64,000 nucleotides of DNA from Pseudomonas sp. GM78 (GCF_000282475.1 NZ_AKJF01000056.1:124001-188000), one strand, 5' to 3'. Counted from the first letter of the stretch, positions 16,234-26,823 are shown. Numbers and translations are program-made. Notes: generated from the sequence alone by a model not told the origin.

Positions 16234-17751
16234 ATGAAAACGCCCCATGTTTCACACCAACGGCCTGAAGATGAAAATCTCGGGATCGGCGCGAATATGG
16301 CTTACGGCCTGCAACATGTTCTGACCATGTACGGTGGCATCGTCGCGGTGCCTTTGATCATTGGTCAGGCCGCCGGGCTGTCGCCGGCGGACATCGGTTT
16401 GTTGATTGCTGCTTCATTGTTTGCGGGGGGGCTGGCCACGTTGCTGCAAACCCTGGGTCTACCGTTTTTCGGTTGTCAGTTGCCGCTGGTACAGGGCGTG
16501 TCGTTTTCCGGCGTCGCAACCATGGTGGCGATTGTCAGCAGCGGTGGTGAGGGCGGGTTCCAGTCGATCCTGGGGGCGGTGATAGCCGCATCCCTGATCG
16601 GGTTGCTGATCACGCCGGTGTTCTCGCGAATCACCAAGTTCTTCCCGCCGCTGGTCACGGGCATCGTGATCACCACCATCGGCCTGACGCTGATGCCGGT
16701 GGCGGCACGCTGGGCCATGGGGGGCAACAGTCACGCCCCTGACTTTGGCAGTATGGCCAACATCGGCCTGGCAGCGGTGACGCTGGTGCTGGTGCTGTTG
16801 TTGAGCAAGATCGGCAGTGCCACCATCTCCCGGTTGTCGATCCTGTTGGCGATGGTCATCGGTACGCTGATCGCGGTGTTCCTCGGCATGGCGGATTTCT
16901 CGTCCGTCGGCCAGGGGCCGATGTTCGGTTTCCCGACACCTTTCCACTTTGGCATGCCGACCTTCCACTTCGCGGCGATCCTGTCGATGTGCATCGTGGT
17001 CATGGTGACCCTGGTGGAGACTTCGGCCGATATCCTGGCCGTGGGTGAAATCATCGACACCAAGGTCGACTCCAAGCGCCTGGGCAATGGTCTGCGCGCG
17101 GACATGCTGTCGAGCATGATCGCACCGATCTTCGGGTCCTTCACCCAAAGTGCCTTCGCCCAGAACGTCGGGCTGGTGGCGGTGACCGGCATCAAGAGCC
17201 GTTATGTAGTGGCCACCGGCGGCCTGTTCCTGGTGATCCTCGGCCTGCTGCCGTTCATGGGGCGTGTGATCGCCGCCGTACCGACCTCCGTCCTCGGCGG
17301 CGCCGGTATCGTGCTGTTCGGCACTGTCGCCGCCAGCGGCATTCGCACGCTGTCCAAGGTCGACTACCGCAACAACGTCAACCTGATCATCGTCGCGACC
17401 TCCATCGGTTTCGGCATGATCCCGATTGCCGCGCCGAACTTCTACGACCACTTCCCAAGCTGGTTCGCCACGATCTTCCATTCGGGCATCAGCTCCTCGG
17501 CAATCATGGCCATCGTGCTCAACCTGACCTTCAACCACCTCACCGCCGGTAACTCCGACCAGCAGTCGGTGTTTGCAGCGGGTACCGAGCGGGTACTGCG
17601 CTATCAGGACCTGGCGGCGTTGCGCGAAGGGGATTACTTCAGCGACGGCAAGTTGCACGACTGTGATGGCAAGGAGATCCCGGTGGTGGAGTCGGCGCAC
17701 GGGACGGTCGACCCGCGGCCGGTGCTGGCTAAAAGCAGCGAGCATGTCTGA
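16234..17751 (+). CDS. NCS2 nucleobase permease (xanthine/uric acid/uracil type)
   Basis: The 505-residue protein is a nucleobase:cation symporter-2 with many membrane segments. Family features visible are NMAYGLQHVLTMYGGIVAVP at the N-terminus, PLVQGVSFSGVATM, the VETSADILAVGEI motif in the substrate site, and GSFTQSAFAQNVGLVAVTG. The QNVG segment favours the xanthine/urate branch. The ATG at 16234 is used since MKTPHV precedes the conserved part. Two palindromes upstream suggest regulated expression. Possible partner of the CodA pathway, but not adjacent. Confidence 0.88.
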   Translation: MKTPHVSHQRPEDENLGIGANMAYGLQHVLTMYGGIVAVPLIIGQAAGLSPADIGLLIAASLFAGGLATLLQTLGLPFFGCQLPLVQGVSFSGVATMVAIVSSGGEGGFQSILGAVIAASLIGLLITPVFSRITKFFPPLVTGIVITTIGLTLMPVAARWAMGGNSHAPDFGSMANIGLAAVTLVLVLLLSKIGSATISRLSILLAMVIGTLIAVFLGMADFSSVGQGPMFGFPTPFHFGMPTFHFAAILSMCIVVMVTLVETSADILAVGEIIDTKVDSKRLGNGLRADMLSSMIAPIFGSFTQSAFAQNVGLVAVTGIKSRYVVATGGLFLVILGLLPFMGRVIAAVPTSVLGGAGIVLFGTVAASGIRTLSKVDYRNNVNLIIVATSIGFGMIPIAAPNFYDHFPSWFATIFHSGISSSAIMAIVLNLTFNHLTAGNSDQQSVFAAGTERVLRYQDLAALREGDYFSDGKLHDCDGKEIPVVESAHGTVDPRPVLAKSSEHV

Positions 17752-17771
17752 CCTGCATCGCGGATGAAAAA

Positions 17772-17806
17772 AAGCCGATCTGTTGAATAGACAGATCGGC
17801 TTTTTC
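17772..17806 (+). terminator. Rho-independent terminator of the permease gene
   Basis: AAGCCGATCTGT pairs with ACAGATCGGCTT around a short loop and is followed by TTTTTC. It lies 20 bases past the permease stop. Confidence 0.92.
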
Positions 17807-17845
17807 TTTGCGGATAAAAAGATTGCAGCCTTTTGTATCGAGCAC

Positions 17846-17881
17846 AAAAAAGCCCCTGAATCTTTCGATTCAGGGGCTTTT
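17846..17881 (-). terminator. Rho-independent terminator after tRNA-Asn
   Basis: AAAAGCCCCTGAATC pairs with GATTCAGGGGCTTTT. Read on the minus strand it lies 13 bases past the tRNA CCA and ends in a T-run. Confidence 0.92.
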
Positions 17882-17894
17882 CGATATTGCTGTC

Positions 17895-17970
<76 letters not shown>

Positions 17971-18200
17971 ATGGCGCCTATGTTACTGATTCAAAAAGAG
18001 AAGTCAAGTGTTTTAGAGTAAAATGAGGGTTTCATCGGGACGGACGGCGGTTTATCGCTGATTGGCGGTTACCGGAATCGCTGGCGGGGGCTAACATGGC
18101 TGCCCGGAAGTGGTTTCACGCGCTGCCGGCCATTCGCCGATAAGGTACGTGCCATGACTTGCTTGACCGCCACAAAACCTCGATACAACGGGGTATTCCC

Positions 18201-18431
18201 ATGAGCATCGCGCAAATCAGCCTGCCCAAGGGCGTCGGCCCGCACGCCGAAAAACTGTTCGATGCAATCACCCAGGCCAGCAACGCCGATGAGTTGAACC
18301 GTGCAGGGGGTAAGGCCGAGGGTTTTGTCCTGGGCCTGGAAAGCACCAAGGCGATCAAGAGCCAGGTCGCTGAATCGCTGTATGTCGCCTATGACGATGC
18401 CGCCAGCCAGCGCGCGGCCGAACTGGCTTAA
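18201..18431 (+). CDS. Small hypothetical protein
   Basis: This 76-residue soluble protein (MSIAQISLPKGVGPHAEKL) has two predicted helices rich in Ala, Glu and Lys and no Cys. A GGGG ribosome site precedes the ATG. I do not recognise a family; its codon usage fits the genome. Its stop codon overlaps the stop of the convergent membrane-protein gene by four bases (18428-18431). Confidence 0.65.
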   Translation: MSIAQISLPKGVGPHAEKLFDAITQASNADELNRAGGKAEGFVLGLESTKAIKSQVAESLYVAYDDAASQRAAELA

Positions 18432-18640
18432 CCGCCGAAGGTAATGGTGCCAAGCATCAGCTTGGCGTAGAGCGCCGTGGCACCCAGTTGTACCAGCCAC
18501 AGGGCCAGGCCGCCGAGAAACACGCCGGCAGCGACTTGCATCACCAGGTTGTTGCCGCCTCGTTTGGCCGGGGCGCGGGGGATGAAATCATCCAGGTCGT
18601 CGCGATCATCGCGGTCAGCGCGTAGGTCATCGATTTTCAT
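18428..18640 (-). CDS. Small single-pass membrane protein, hypothetical
   Basis: The 70-residue product has a charged N-terminus (MKIDDLRADRDDRDDLDDF), a basic linker (RAPAKRGG) and one hydrophobic segment (VAAGVFLGGLALWLV) followed by a second partly hydrophobic tail. The ATG at 18640 has GAGAA upstream; the open frame runs further to 18763 across a REP palindrome, which is not likely coding. Function unknown. Confidence 0.68.
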   Translation of the reverse strand: MKIDDLRADRDDRDDLDDFIPRAPAKRGGNNLVMQVAAGVFLGGLALWLVQLGATALYAKLMLGTITFGG

Positions 18641-18678
18641 ATCAGTTCTCGCAGTGGTTCTCGGGTGCACACAAAACC

Positions 18679-18705
18679 TGTGGGAGCGGCGCCGCCGCTC
18701 CCACA
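18679..18705. repeat. Single compact REP-like palindrome
   Basis: TGTGGGAGCGGC and GCCGCTCCCACA surround three bases. It uses the same GTGGGAGCGG head as the REPINs elsewhere but is one hairpin rather than a spaced pair. Confidence 0.8.
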
Positions 18706-18769
18706 TTTGAATTGTGTGAAGTTTAGAGGTGTGAGGCTCTGCTTTGAAAATTATCTGCGACAAATAAAA

Positions 18770-18798
18770 AACGGGAAGCCCGATGGCTTCCCGTTTTT
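18770..18798 (-). terminator. Rho-independent terminator of the aminotransferase gene
   Basis: AACGGGAAGCC pairs with GGCTTCCCGTT. On the minus strand it is followed by a long T-run, 17 bases past the stop. Confidence 0.92.
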
Positions 18799-18814
18799 CA
18801 TGTCAGCAGACGGT

Positions 18815-20011
18815 TCAGATCACCTGAACAATCGCATCCGTCACAACCTTGATGTTGCTCTGGTTCAGCGCAGCCACGCAGATACGACCGGTGTCCAGGG
18901 CGTAGATGCCGAACTCGTTGCGCAGGCGATGCACTTGTTCAACGCTCAGGCCGGAGTACGAGAACATGCCGCACTGACGACCGACGAAGCTGAAATCGCG
19001 CTGAGGCGCTTTTTGTGCCAGCAGGTCGACCATCTGGGTGCGCATGCCACGAATGCGCAGGCGCATTTCGGCCAGTTCGGCTTCCCACTGGGCGCGCAGT
19101 TCCGGGCTGTTCAGCACTGCAGCGACAACGCTGGCACCGTGAGTCGGCGGGTTGGAGTAGTTGGTGCGGATTACGCGTTTGACTTGCGACAGTACGCGCG
19201 CGCTTTCTTCTTTCGATTCGCTGACGATCGACAGGGCGCCAACGCGCTCGCCGTACAGCGAGAACGACTTGGAGAACGAGCTGGAAGCGAAGAAAGTCAG
19301 GCCCGACTCAGCAAACAGGCGTACGGCAGCGGCGTCTTCGTCGATGCCATCGCCGAAGCCCTGGTAGGCCATGTCGAGGAACGGTACGTGGCCTTTGGCT
19401 TTAACGACTTCCAGGACGTTTTTCCAGTCAGCCGGGCTCAGGTCCACGCCGGTCGGGTTGTGGCAGCAGGCGTGCAGCACAATGATCGAGCCGTTTGGCA
19501 GCGCGTTCAGGTCTTCCAGCATGCCGGTACGGTTCACGTCGTGGGTCGCGGCGTCGTAGTAACGGTAGTTCTGCACCGGGAAACCGGCGGTTTCGAACAG
19601 TGCGCGGTGGTTTTCCCAGCTCGGGTCGCTGATTGCCACGACGGCGTTCGGCAGCAGTTGCTTGAGGAAGTCGGCACCGATTTTCAGTGCGCCGGTACCG
19701 CCGACAGCCTGGGTTGTAACGACGCGGCCGGCAGCGATCAGCGGCGAATCATTGCCGAACAGCAGTTTTTGCACAGCCTGATCGTAGGCGGCGATGCCGT
19801 CGATTGGCAGGTAGCCACGGGAAACGTGTTGAGCGGCGCGAATGGTTTCGGCTTCGACAACGGCGCGCAGGAGTGGAATTTTCCCCTCCTCGTTGCAATA
19901 AACACCGACTCCCAGGTTGACCTTGTTGGTACGGGTATCGGCGTTGAATGCTTCGTTGAGGCCCAGGATTGGATCGCGTGGTGCCATTTCGACAGCGGAG
20001 AACAGGCTCAT
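18815..20011 (-). CDS. Aromatic/aspartate amino acid aminotransferase
   Basis: The 398-residue PLP enzyme is a class I aminotransferase of the TyrB/AspC/PhhC kind. The PLP-binding lysine is K248 in SSSFSKSFSLYGERVG; HNPTG at 184-188 and FLDMAYQGF at 211-219 hold the cofactor. It interconverts aromatic amino acids or aspartate and their 2-oxo acids. The order aminotransferase then divergent uvrB matches what I recall for PAO1 (PA3139-PA3138). Choice between tyrB and aspC names is left open. Confidence 0.92.
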   Translation of the reverse strand: MSLFSAVEMAPRDPILGLNEAFNADTRTNKVNLGVGVYCNEEGKIPLLRAVVEAETIRAAQHVSRGYLPIDGIAAYDQAVQKLLFGNDSPLIAAGRVVTTQAVGGTGALKIGADFLKQLLPNAVVAISDPSWENHRALFETAGFPVQNYRYYDAATHDVNRTGMLEDLNALPNGSIIVLHACCHNPTGVDLSPADWKNVLEVVKAKGHVPFLDMAYQGFGDGIDEDAAAVRLFAESGLTFFASSSFSKSFSLYGERVGALSIVSESKEESARVLSQVKRVIRTNYSNPPTHGASVVAAVLNSPELRAQWEAELAEMRLRIRGMRTQMVDLLAQKAPQRDFSFVGRQCGMFSYSGLSVEQVHRLRNEFGIYALDTGRICVAALNQSNIKVVTDAIVQVI

Positions 20012-20347
20012 TTTTGCGGCGGCTCTGAATGGAGAATGGAGGGACGTGTCGCGCTCCAGCCGAATGCACTAGAGCGGTGCACAAACGGGGAGCTAGTATA
20101 GAGGCCATCCGCGAGTGATGGCGACAGACGAATCGGCTTTTAAGGTAAGTTTTTTCCATTATTTTTCGACCGTTAGTCGATTGGCGCCGTCAAAGACTTT
20201 ACCCGTTGTAGGACGTTTGCCTTGAAAGCGCTGGCAATCGGCTCCACATTGAGCGCAATCCAGTTTTTTCCTCGGGCGACATCGGTCGTTTGCGGTCTTT
20301 CTCGTTCGTGTCGGTTTTACCGGCAAGAGTGATCCCAGAGGTTTTAC
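20012..20347. other. Intergenic control region between aminotransferase and uvrB
   Basis: These 336 bases hold no gene I can support. On the minus strand TATACT (around 20094-20099) is a plausible -10 for the aminotransferase. No LexA-type CTGT-N8-ACAG box was found near uvrB. An AGAGG ribosome site lies just before the uvrB ATG. Confidence 0.5.
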
Positions 20348-22363
20348 ATGTCGGAATTCCAGCTAGTCACCCGCTTCGAGCCCGCCGGCGATCAACCGGA
20401 AGCCATCCGCCTGATGGTCGAGGGCATCGAGGCCGGGCTGGCGCACCAGACGTTGCTCGGTGTGACCGGTTCAGGCAAGACCTTCAGCATCGCCAACGTG
20501 ATCGCCCAGGTACAGCGCCCGACTTTGGTGCTGGCGCCCAACAAGACCCTCGCCGCGCAGTTGTACGGTGAGTTCAAGGCGTTCTTCCCGAACAATGCCG
20601 TCGAGTACTTCGTTTCCTACTACGACTACTACCAGCCTGAAGCCTACGTGCCGTCTTCGGACACTTTCATCGAGAAAGACGCCTCGATCAACGACCATAT
20701 CGAGCAGATGCGGCTGTCCGCGACCAAGGCTTTGCTGGAGCGCAAGGACGCGATCATCGTCACCACGGTGTCGTGCATCTACGGCCTGGGCAGCCCGGAA
20801 ACCTATCTGAAGATGGTTTTGCACGTGGATCGCGGCGACAAGCTCGACCAGCGTGAATTGCTGCGACGCCTGGCCGACCTGCAATACACCCGCAACGACA
20901 TGGAATTCGCCCGCGCGACGTTCCGTGTGCGCGGCGATGTCATTGATATCCACCCGGCGGAGTCTGATTTTGAAGCGATCCGCATCGAACTCTTCGACGA
21001 TGAAGTGGAAAGCCTGTCGGCATTCGATCCGCTGACCGGTGAAGTCATTCGCAAGCTGCCGCGCTTCACCTTCTATCCAAAAAGCCACTACGTAACGCCC
21101 CGGGAAACACTGATGGGCGCCGTCGAAGGGATCAAGGTCGAGTTGCAGGAACGCCTGGAATACCTGCGCTCCAACAACAAACTGGTAGAGGCCCAGCGTC
21201 TGGAGCAGCGCACCCGGTTTGACCTGGAGATGATTCTCGAGCTGGGTTATTGCAACGGCATCGAGAACTATTCGCGCTACCTGTCCGGTCGCGAAGCGGG
21301 GGCAGCGCCACCGACCCTCTACGATTACCTGCCGGCCGACGCCTTGCTGGTAATCGACGAATCCCACGTCAGCGTGCCGCAAGTGGGCGCCATGTACAAA
21401 GGCGACCGGTCGCGTAAAGAGACGCTGGTGGAATATGGCTTCCGCCTGCCGTCGGCGCTGGACAACCGGCCGATGCGTTTCGACGAGTGGGAAAGCATCA
21501 GCCCGCAGACGATTTTTGTCTCGGCGACGCCGGGCAACTACGAGGCCGAACACGCCGGGCGCGTGATTGACATGGTGGTGCGTCCGACCGGGCTGGTAGA
21601 CCCGCAAATCGAGATCCGCCCGGCACTGACCCAGGTTGACGACTTGCTGTCAGAAATCAGCAAGCGTGTCGCGCTGGAAGAGCGAGTGCTGGTCACCACG
21701 CTGACCAAGCGCATGGCCGAGGACTTGACCGACTACCTGGCCGATCACGGCGTGCGCGTACGCTATCTGCACTCGGACATCGACACCGTGGAGCGGGTGG
21801 AAATCATCCGCGACTTGCGCCTTGGCACCTTCGATGTGCTGGTGGGGATCAACCTGCTGCGCGAGGGCCTGGACATGCCGGAAGTGTCGCTGGTGGCGAT
21901 CCTCGATGCCGACAAGGAAGGCTTCCTGCGTTCCGAGCGCTCGCTGATTCAGACCATCGGCCGGGCGGCGCGTAACCTCAATGGCCGGGCGATTCTGTAT
22001 GCTGACCGGATCACTGGCTCCATGGAGCGCGCGATTGGTGAAACCGAGCGCCGCCGCGACAAGCAGATCGCCTTCAACCTGGCCAACGGCATCACGCCCA
22101 AGGGCGTATTCAAGGACGTTGCCGATATCATGGAAGGCGCCACCGTGCCGGGTTCGCGCAGCAAGAAGCGCAAGGGCATGGCCAAGGCCGCCGAGGAAAG
22201 CGCCCGCTACGAAGCCGAGCTGCGCTCGCCGGGTGAGATCGCCAAGCGCATCAAGGCGCTGGAAGAGAAAATGTACCAGTTGGCGCGTGACCTGGAATTC
22301 GAGGCGGCGGCGCAGATGCGCGACGAGATTGCCAAGTTGCGGGAGCGGTTGATTACCGTCTGA
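20348..22363 (+). CDS. uvrB: Excinuclease ABC subunit B
   Basis: The 671-residue protein is the damage-verifying helicase-like subunit of nucleotide excision repair. Walker A GVTGSGKT is at 38-45, the beta-hairpin region follows ([18 protein letters not shown]), the DESH box is in [10 protein letters not shown], helicase motif VI in QTIGRAARN, and a C-terminal UVR helical pair ([19 protein letters not shown]) binds UvrA and UvrC. The length equals the family standard of about 670. It is single-gene and followed by a REPIN. Confidence 0.98.
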   Translation: MSEFQLVTRFEPAGDQPEAIRLMVEGIEAGLAHQTLLGVTGSGKTFSIANVIAQVQRPTLVLAPNKTLAAQLYGEFKAFFPNNAVEYFVSYYDYYQPEAYVPSSDTFIEKDASINDHIEQMRLSATKALLERKDAIIVTTVSCIYGLGSPETYLKMVLHVDRGDKLDQRELLRRLADLQYTRNDMEFARATFRVRGDVIDIHPAESDFEAIRIELFDDEVESLSAFDPLTGEVIRKLPRFTFYPKSHYVTPRETLMGAVEGIKVELQERLEYLRSNNKLVEAQRLEQRTRFDLEMILELGYCNGIENYSRYLSGREAGAAPPTLYDYLPADALLVIDESHVSVPQVGAMYKGDRSRKETLVEYGFRLPSALDNRPMRFDEWESISPQTIFVSATPGNYEAEHAGRVIDMVVRPTGLVDPQIEIRPALTQVDDLLSEISKRVALEERVLVTTLTKRMAEDLTDYLADHGVRVRYLHSDIDTVERVEIIRDLRLGTFDVLVGINLLREGLDMPEVSLVAILDADKEGFLRSERSLIQTIGRAARNLNGRAILYADRITGSMERAIGETERRRDKQIAFNLANGITPKGVFKDVADIMEGATVPGSRSKKRKGMAKAAEESARYEAELRSPGEIAKRIKALEEKMYQLARDLEFEAAAQMRDEIAKLRERLITV

Positions 22364-22387
22364 TTTGCGGTGCCTGAACTGGCCTCA

Positions 22388-22478
22388 TCGCGGGCAAGCC
22401 CGCTCCCACAGGGTCTGTGTTGATCACAAAATGTGAGAACACCCTTAGCCCCCTGTGGGAGCGAGCTTGCTCGCGATG
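22388..22478. repeat. REPIN between uvrB and the efflux genes
   Basis: Forward unit tcgcgggcaagcccgctccc at 22388-22407 faces a complement variant gtgggagcgagcttgctcgc at 22455-22474. The two arms differ in the inner palindrome (GCGGGC versus GCGAGC), so this is a mixed pair. It lies between two convergent genes. Confidence 0.88.
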
Positions 22479-22492
22479 GGGGCGCTGCGGTC

Positions 22493-24043
22493 TCAATGCG
22501 CTTCCCCAGCCTTCAACCCCGCCGGCAATGTCCTGGTCAACAACACCGCCAGCATGCTGATCCCCAGCGCAATCCCGACAAAATGAAACGCATCGTTATA
22601 GGCCATGATCGACGCCTGCTGGTGGGCGATCTCGCTGAGCTTGCCCAGCGCCGCCGTTTCGTTGCCCAGGGTGTTGGTCAGCGAGGCCAGGCGCTCGGCC
22701 ACCTGCGGGTTGCTCGGCACGATCGCCTCGCGCAGGTAATCGAAGTAGGTCTTGGTCCGCGCATCCAGCAGGGTGGCGAGGAGGGCGATGCCGATGGCGC
22801 CGCCGAGGTTGCGCAGGATGTTGAACAGGCTCGACGCCGAGCCCGCATCCTGGGGCAGGATGTACGCCGTGGCGATCAGCGAAATGGTGACCATGATCAG
22901 CGGCTGGCCCAAGGCGCGAACGATCTGGATCTGGTTGAACTGTGGCCCGGCAAAGTCCGGGTTGAGCACACCGGAGGAAAAACTCGCCAGGCCGAACAGG
23001 CCGAAGCCAATCGTGCACAGCCATTTCGGCGAGACCACCTTCATCAACTTGGGCACCAGCGGGATCAGGAACAGCTGCGGCACGCCCATCCACATGATCA
23101 CTTCGCCGATCTGCAGGGCGTTGTAGTTCTGGATCTGCGCCAGATACAACGGCAACAGGTAGATCGATCCGTACAGCCCGACCCCCATCCCGATGCTGGA
23201 AATGCTCGATAGACCGAAGTTGCGGTTGCCCAGGATGCCGAGGTTGATCAGCGGATTGGGCTTGGAAAACTGCACGATCACGAAGGTGATCAGACTGATC
23301 AGCGCGATACTGCCCAGGGCCACGATCAGGTCGGATTCGAGCCAGTCCTTGCGATGGCCTTCCTCCAGGAACACCTGCAGGCAGCCCAGGCCGACGCCCA
23401 GGGTGACAATCCCGGCGTAGTCGGTGCTTTTCAGCAGTTCCCAGTGGGCTGCTTTCTTTTCCAGGCCGTACATCAGCCCGGCGATCATGAGCAGGCCAGG
23501 CGGTATGTTGATGTAGAAAATGTATTCCCAGCCCCAGTTTTCCGTCAGCCAGCCACCGAGCGTCGGGCCGATCGAAGGAGCGAAGGTGGCGGTCATGGCG
23601 AACATGGCCATGCCTTTGGCGCGGTGATGCTCGGGGAGTTTGATCAGCGTAAGGGTGAACGCCAACGGAATCAGCGCGCCACCGGTAAATCCCTGAAACG
23701 CACGAAAGACGATCATGCTCTCCAGGCTCCAGGCCATGGAGCACAGCAGCGAGGCAACGAGAAAGCCGAGGGACACCCACACCGCCAGGCGTCGCGCCGA
23801 CAACAGCTGAACCAGCCACGCGGTCAGCGGGATCATGATGATTTCCGCCACCAGGTACGAGGTGGAAATCCACGACCCTTCTTCCAGGGTTGCCGACAGC
23901 GCGCCCTGAATGTCCTTGAGCGAGGAGTTGGTGATCTGGATATCGAGCACTGCCATGAAGGCGCCGAGCATCACGCTCATCACCGCGATCCAGTCCCGCC
24001 GTGTCGGTTCCCCGACTGGGCGGATCAGCTGATCACCGGCCAT
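22493..24043 (-). CDS. EmrB/QacA-type drug:H+ antiporter (DHA2 family)
   Basis: The 516-residue protein has about 14 membrane segments. An acidic residue lies in the first segment (AVLDIQITN, D34), the antiporter motif C is in SIGPTLGGWLTENWGWEYIF (158-177), and YINIPPG follows, all typical of EmrB. It exports hydrophobic compounds together with the membrane-fusion protein encoded just upstream, whose 3' end overlaps this start by 11 bases. An outer-membrane TolC-like partner is not encoded here. Confidence 0.92.
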   Translation of the reverse strand: MAGDQLIRPVGEPTRRDWIAVMSVMLGAFMAVLDIQITNSSLKDIQGALSATLEEGSWISTSYLVAEIIMIPLTAWLVQLLSARRLAVWVSLGFLVASLLCSMAWSLESMIVFRAFQGFTGGALIPLAFTLTLIKLPEHHRAKGMAMFAMTATFAPSIGPTLGGWLTENWGWEYIFYINIPPGLLMIAGLMYGLEKKAAHWELLKSTDYAGIVTLGVGLGCLQVFLEEGHRKDWLESDLIVALGSIALISLITFVIVQFSKPNPLINLGILGNRNFGLSSISSIGMGVGLYGSIYLLPLYLAQIQNYNALQIGEVIMWMGVPQLFLIPLVPKLMKVVSPKWLCTIGFGLFGLASFSSGVLNPDFAGPQFNQIQIVRALGQPLIMVTISLIATAYILPQDAGSASSLFNILRNLGGAIGIALLATLLDARTKTYFDYLREAIVPSNPQVAERLASLTNTLGNETAALGKLSEIAHQQASIMAYNDAFHFVGIALGISMLAVLLTRTLPAGLKAGEAH

Positions 24044-25121
24044 CGTCAGGGGTGTCTTTGCTGCTCACTGTGCTGGTGAGATCTTCAGGCGCGTCCTTGA
24101 TGTTGACCTTGGCGGTCACCGACATGCCCGGGCGGATCTTGCCGCGCAGCGGATTGTCGGCGGCGAAAGTCAGTTTCACCGGGATCCGTTGCACGACTTT
24201 GGTGAAGTTGCCCGTGGCGTTGTCCGGCGGCAACAGGCTGAACTGCGCGCCCGAGGCGGCGAACAGGCTGTCGACCCGGGCTTCGATCGGCGTGTCGCCG
24301 TAGGCGTCGAAGGTCAGTTCGGCTTTCTGTCCGGGTTGCATGTGGCCAATCTGGGTTTCCTTGAAGTTGGCCTGAATCCAGATGTCTTCATCGGGCACCA
24401 CCGACAACAGATAGGCGCCGGCCTGCACATATTGGCCATTGCGCGCGGCACGCTGGCCGATCAGGCCGCTGATCGGCGCATGGATTTCACTGCGGGTGAG
24501 GTTCAGCTCGGCCTGGGCCAGGTCGGCCCTGGCATTGGCGATCTGTGCGTCGAGGCGTTTGATTTCGGCATTCAGCGCGTTGATTTGCTGACGCTGGCCC
24601 TGGGCGTCCGCCTGGGCCTTGAGCAACTGTGAACGGGCAATGTGGTTGTCGGCGGAGAGCGTGGTCACGCGTTCTTCCGAGACATAACCGGGCTTGCGCA
24701 AGGTCTCGGCGCGGGTCAGGTCTATCTGTGAACGGCCCAGGCTCGCCTGACTGGACGCCACCTGCGCGTCGCTGGCGGCAATCAGGCTGGCCTGCTGGGT
24801 CAGTTTGCTCTGGGCTTGCAGGCGTTCGGCCTGGCGGGTGGCGAGCGTCGCGTTGGCGCGCTCGACCGCGAGGCGGAAGTCATCGCCTTCGAGCCGGATC
24901 AGCAACTGGCCTTTCTCGACGTGCTGGTTGTCCTGCACCAGCACCTCATCGATGCGCGCGCCCAACTGGCTCGACACCCGGGTGATCTCGCCCTGGACAT
25001 AGGCGTTGTCAGTGCTTTCATAAAACCGTCCGTTGAAAAACCAATGGGCGAAAAAGCCCCCGGCGATCAGCAGGACAATCAACAGGAAGATGGACAGGCG
25101 ACGCTTGAGTTGGGCAGGCAT
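24033..25121 (-). CDS. EmrA/HlyD-family membrane fusion protein
   Basis: The product of 362 residues has one N-terminal membrane anchor (LSIFLLIVLLIAGGFFAHWF), a lipoyl-type strand (DNQHVEKGQLLIRLEGDDF), a long coiled-coil hairpin (roughly 90-200) and a second lipoyl/barrel part (EIHAPISGLIGQRAARNG). It bridges the inner-membrane EmrB-like pump to an outer-membrane channel. The frame opens at 25178; MPAQLKRR at 25121 is chosen because the anchor follows directly, though neither start has a good ribosome site. Confidence 0.9.
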   Translation of the reverse strand: MPAQLKRRLSIFLLIVLLIAGGFFAHWFFNGRFYESTDNAYVQGEITRVSSQLGARIDEVLVQDNQHVEKGQLLIRLEGDDFRLAVERANATLATRQAERLQAQSKLTQQASLIAASDAQVASSQASLGRSQIDLTRAETLRKPGYVSEERVTTLSADNHIARSQLLKAQADAQGQRQQINALNAEIKRLDAQIANARADLAQAELNLTRSEIHAPISGLIGQRAARNGQYVQAGAYLLSVVPDEDIWIQANFKETQIGHMQPGQKAELTFDAYGDTPIEARVDSLFAASGAQFSLLPPDNATGNFTKVVQRIPVKLTFAADNPLRGKIRPGMSVTAKVNIKDAPEDLTSTVSSKDTPDDGR

Positions 25122-25341
25122 GGGGCAAACTGTAGTCGAGAATATGTAAGGAAAGTTATCAGCAGGTGAATCTGGCATACAGCCGATAAACGGTAAATGC
25201 CATCGGCTGATATTCGGCCATTCACCACGGCATACAGGCGTTGTAGGCGCAAACTTGGCTTAAATGCCCTGTTCACTGGAGCGGGGCGGGTGTCGCCTGT
25301 TACCATTCGCCCTTTGTTTGATCTTCTTTTCGAGACTTGCC

Positions 25342-26823
25342 ATGACCACCGTCCGCACGCGCATCGCGCCATCGCCTACCGGGGACCCCCACGTAGGTAC
25401 CGCTTACATCGCACTGTTCAACTACTGCTTTGCCAAGCAGCACGGCGGTGAGTTCATCCTGCGGATCGAAGACACCGACCAGCTGCGTTCGACCCGCGAG
25501 TCCGAACAGCAGATCTTCGACGCCCTGCGCTGGCTGGGTATCGACTGGAGCGAAGGCCCGGACGTTGGTGGCCCGCACGGTCCATACCGTCAGAGCGAGC
25601 GCGGCGAGATCTATCAGAAGTACTGCCAGCAGCTGGTCGACCTGGGTCACGCCTTCCCGTGCTTCTGCACCGCCGAAGAGCTGGACCAGATGCGCGCCGA
25701 GCAAATGGCCCGTGGCGAAACCCCACGTTACGACGGCCGTGCGCTGTTGCTGTCCAAGGAAGAAGTGGCGCGCCGCCTTGCCGCTGGCGAACCGCACGTG
25801 ATCCGCATGAAGGTGCCGAGCGAAGGCGTCTGCGTGGTGCCGGACATGCTGCGTGGCGACGTGGAAATCCCTTGGGACCGCATGGACATGCAAGTCCTGA
25901 TGAAGACCGACGGCCTGCCGACGTACTTCCTGGCCAACGTGGTCGATGACCACCTGATGGGCATCACCCACGTGTTGCGTGGTGAAGAGTGGCTGCCATC
26001 GGCGCCAAAACTGATCCTCTTGTACGAATACTTCGGCTGGGAACAACCGGAGCTGTGCTACATGCCGCTGCTGCGTAACCCGGACAAGAGCAAGCTGTCC
26101 AAGCGCAAGAACCCGACCTCGGTGACCTTCTACGAGCGCATGGGCTTCATGCCCGAAGCCATGCTCAACTACCTGGGCCGCATGGGCTGGTCGATGCCGG
26201 ACGAGCGCGAGAAGTTCTCGCTGCAGGAAATGGTCGACAACTTCGACCTCAAGCGCGTCTCCCTCGGCGGGCCGATTTTCGACATCGAGAAGCTGTCGTG
26301 GCTCAACGGCCAGTGGCTGCGTGACCTGCCGGTGGAAGAGTTCGCCGCACGCGTGCAGAAGTGGGCGTTCAACGCTGAATACATGATGAAGATCGCGCCG
26401 CACGTACAGGGCCGCGTCGAGACCTTCAGCCAGGTCGCACCGCTGGCCGGGTTCTTCTTTGCCGGTGGGGTGAATCCGGACGCCAAGCTGTTCGAATCGA
26501 AGAAGCTCTCGGGCGATCAGGTTCGCCAGTTGATGCAGTTGATCCTGTGGAAGCTCGAAAGCCTGCGCCAGTGGGAGAAGGACAGCATCACCGCGACCAT
26601 TCAGGCGGTGGTCGAATCCCTGGAGTTGAAGCTGCGTGATGCCATGCCGCTGATGTTCGCCGCGATCACCGGCCAGGCCAGCTCGGTGTCGGTGCTCGAT
26701 GCGATGGAAATCCTCGGGCCGGACCTGACCCGATTCCGTCTGCGCCAGGCGATCGACCTGCTGGGCGGCGTGTCGAAGAAAGAAAACAAAGAGTGGGAAA
26801 AGCTGTTGGGCGCTATCGCCTGA
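25342..26823 (+). CDS. gltX: Glutamyl-tRNA synthetase
   Basis: The 493-residue class I aminoacyl-tRNA synthetase starts [14 protein letters not shown]. The HIGH-type motif is DPHVGTA, the KMSKS-type motif is KLSKRKNP, and a long helical anticodon-binding domain follows. It charges tRNA-Glu; two tRNA-Glu genes lie just downstream. The ATG at 25342 is the family start; the frame opens earlier at 25264. A zinc site of the four-Cys type is partly present (PCFC near 108-111). Confidence 0.97.
   Translation: MTTVRTRIAPSPTGDPHVGTAYIALFNYCFAKQHGGEFILRIEDTDQLRSTRESEQQIFDALRWLGIDWSEGPDVGGPHGPYRQSERGEIYQKYCQQLVDLGHAFPCFCTAEELDQMRAEQMARGETPRYDGRALLLSKEEVARRLAAGEPHVIRMKVPSEGVCVVPDMLRGDVEIPWDRMDMQVLMKTDGLPTYFLANVVDDHLMGITHVLRGEEWLPSAPKLILLYEYFGWEQPELCYMPLLRNPDKSKLSKRKNPTSVTFYERMGFMPEAMLNYLGRMGWSMPDEREKFSLQEMVDNFDLKRVSLGGPIFDIEKLSWLNGQWLRDLPVEEFAARVQKWAFNAEYMMKIAPHVQGRVETFSQVAPLAGFFFAGGVNPDAKLFESKKLSGDQVRQLMQLILWKLESLRQWEKDSITATIQAVVESLELKLRDAMPLMFAAITGQASSVSVLDAMEILGPDLTRFRLRQAIDLLGGVSKKENKEWEKLLGAIA

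Noticed and set aside
20012-20347. LexA box ahead of uvrB
   Set aside because: No CTGT-N8-ACAG match was found on reading the region; SOS control of uvrB cannot be claimed.
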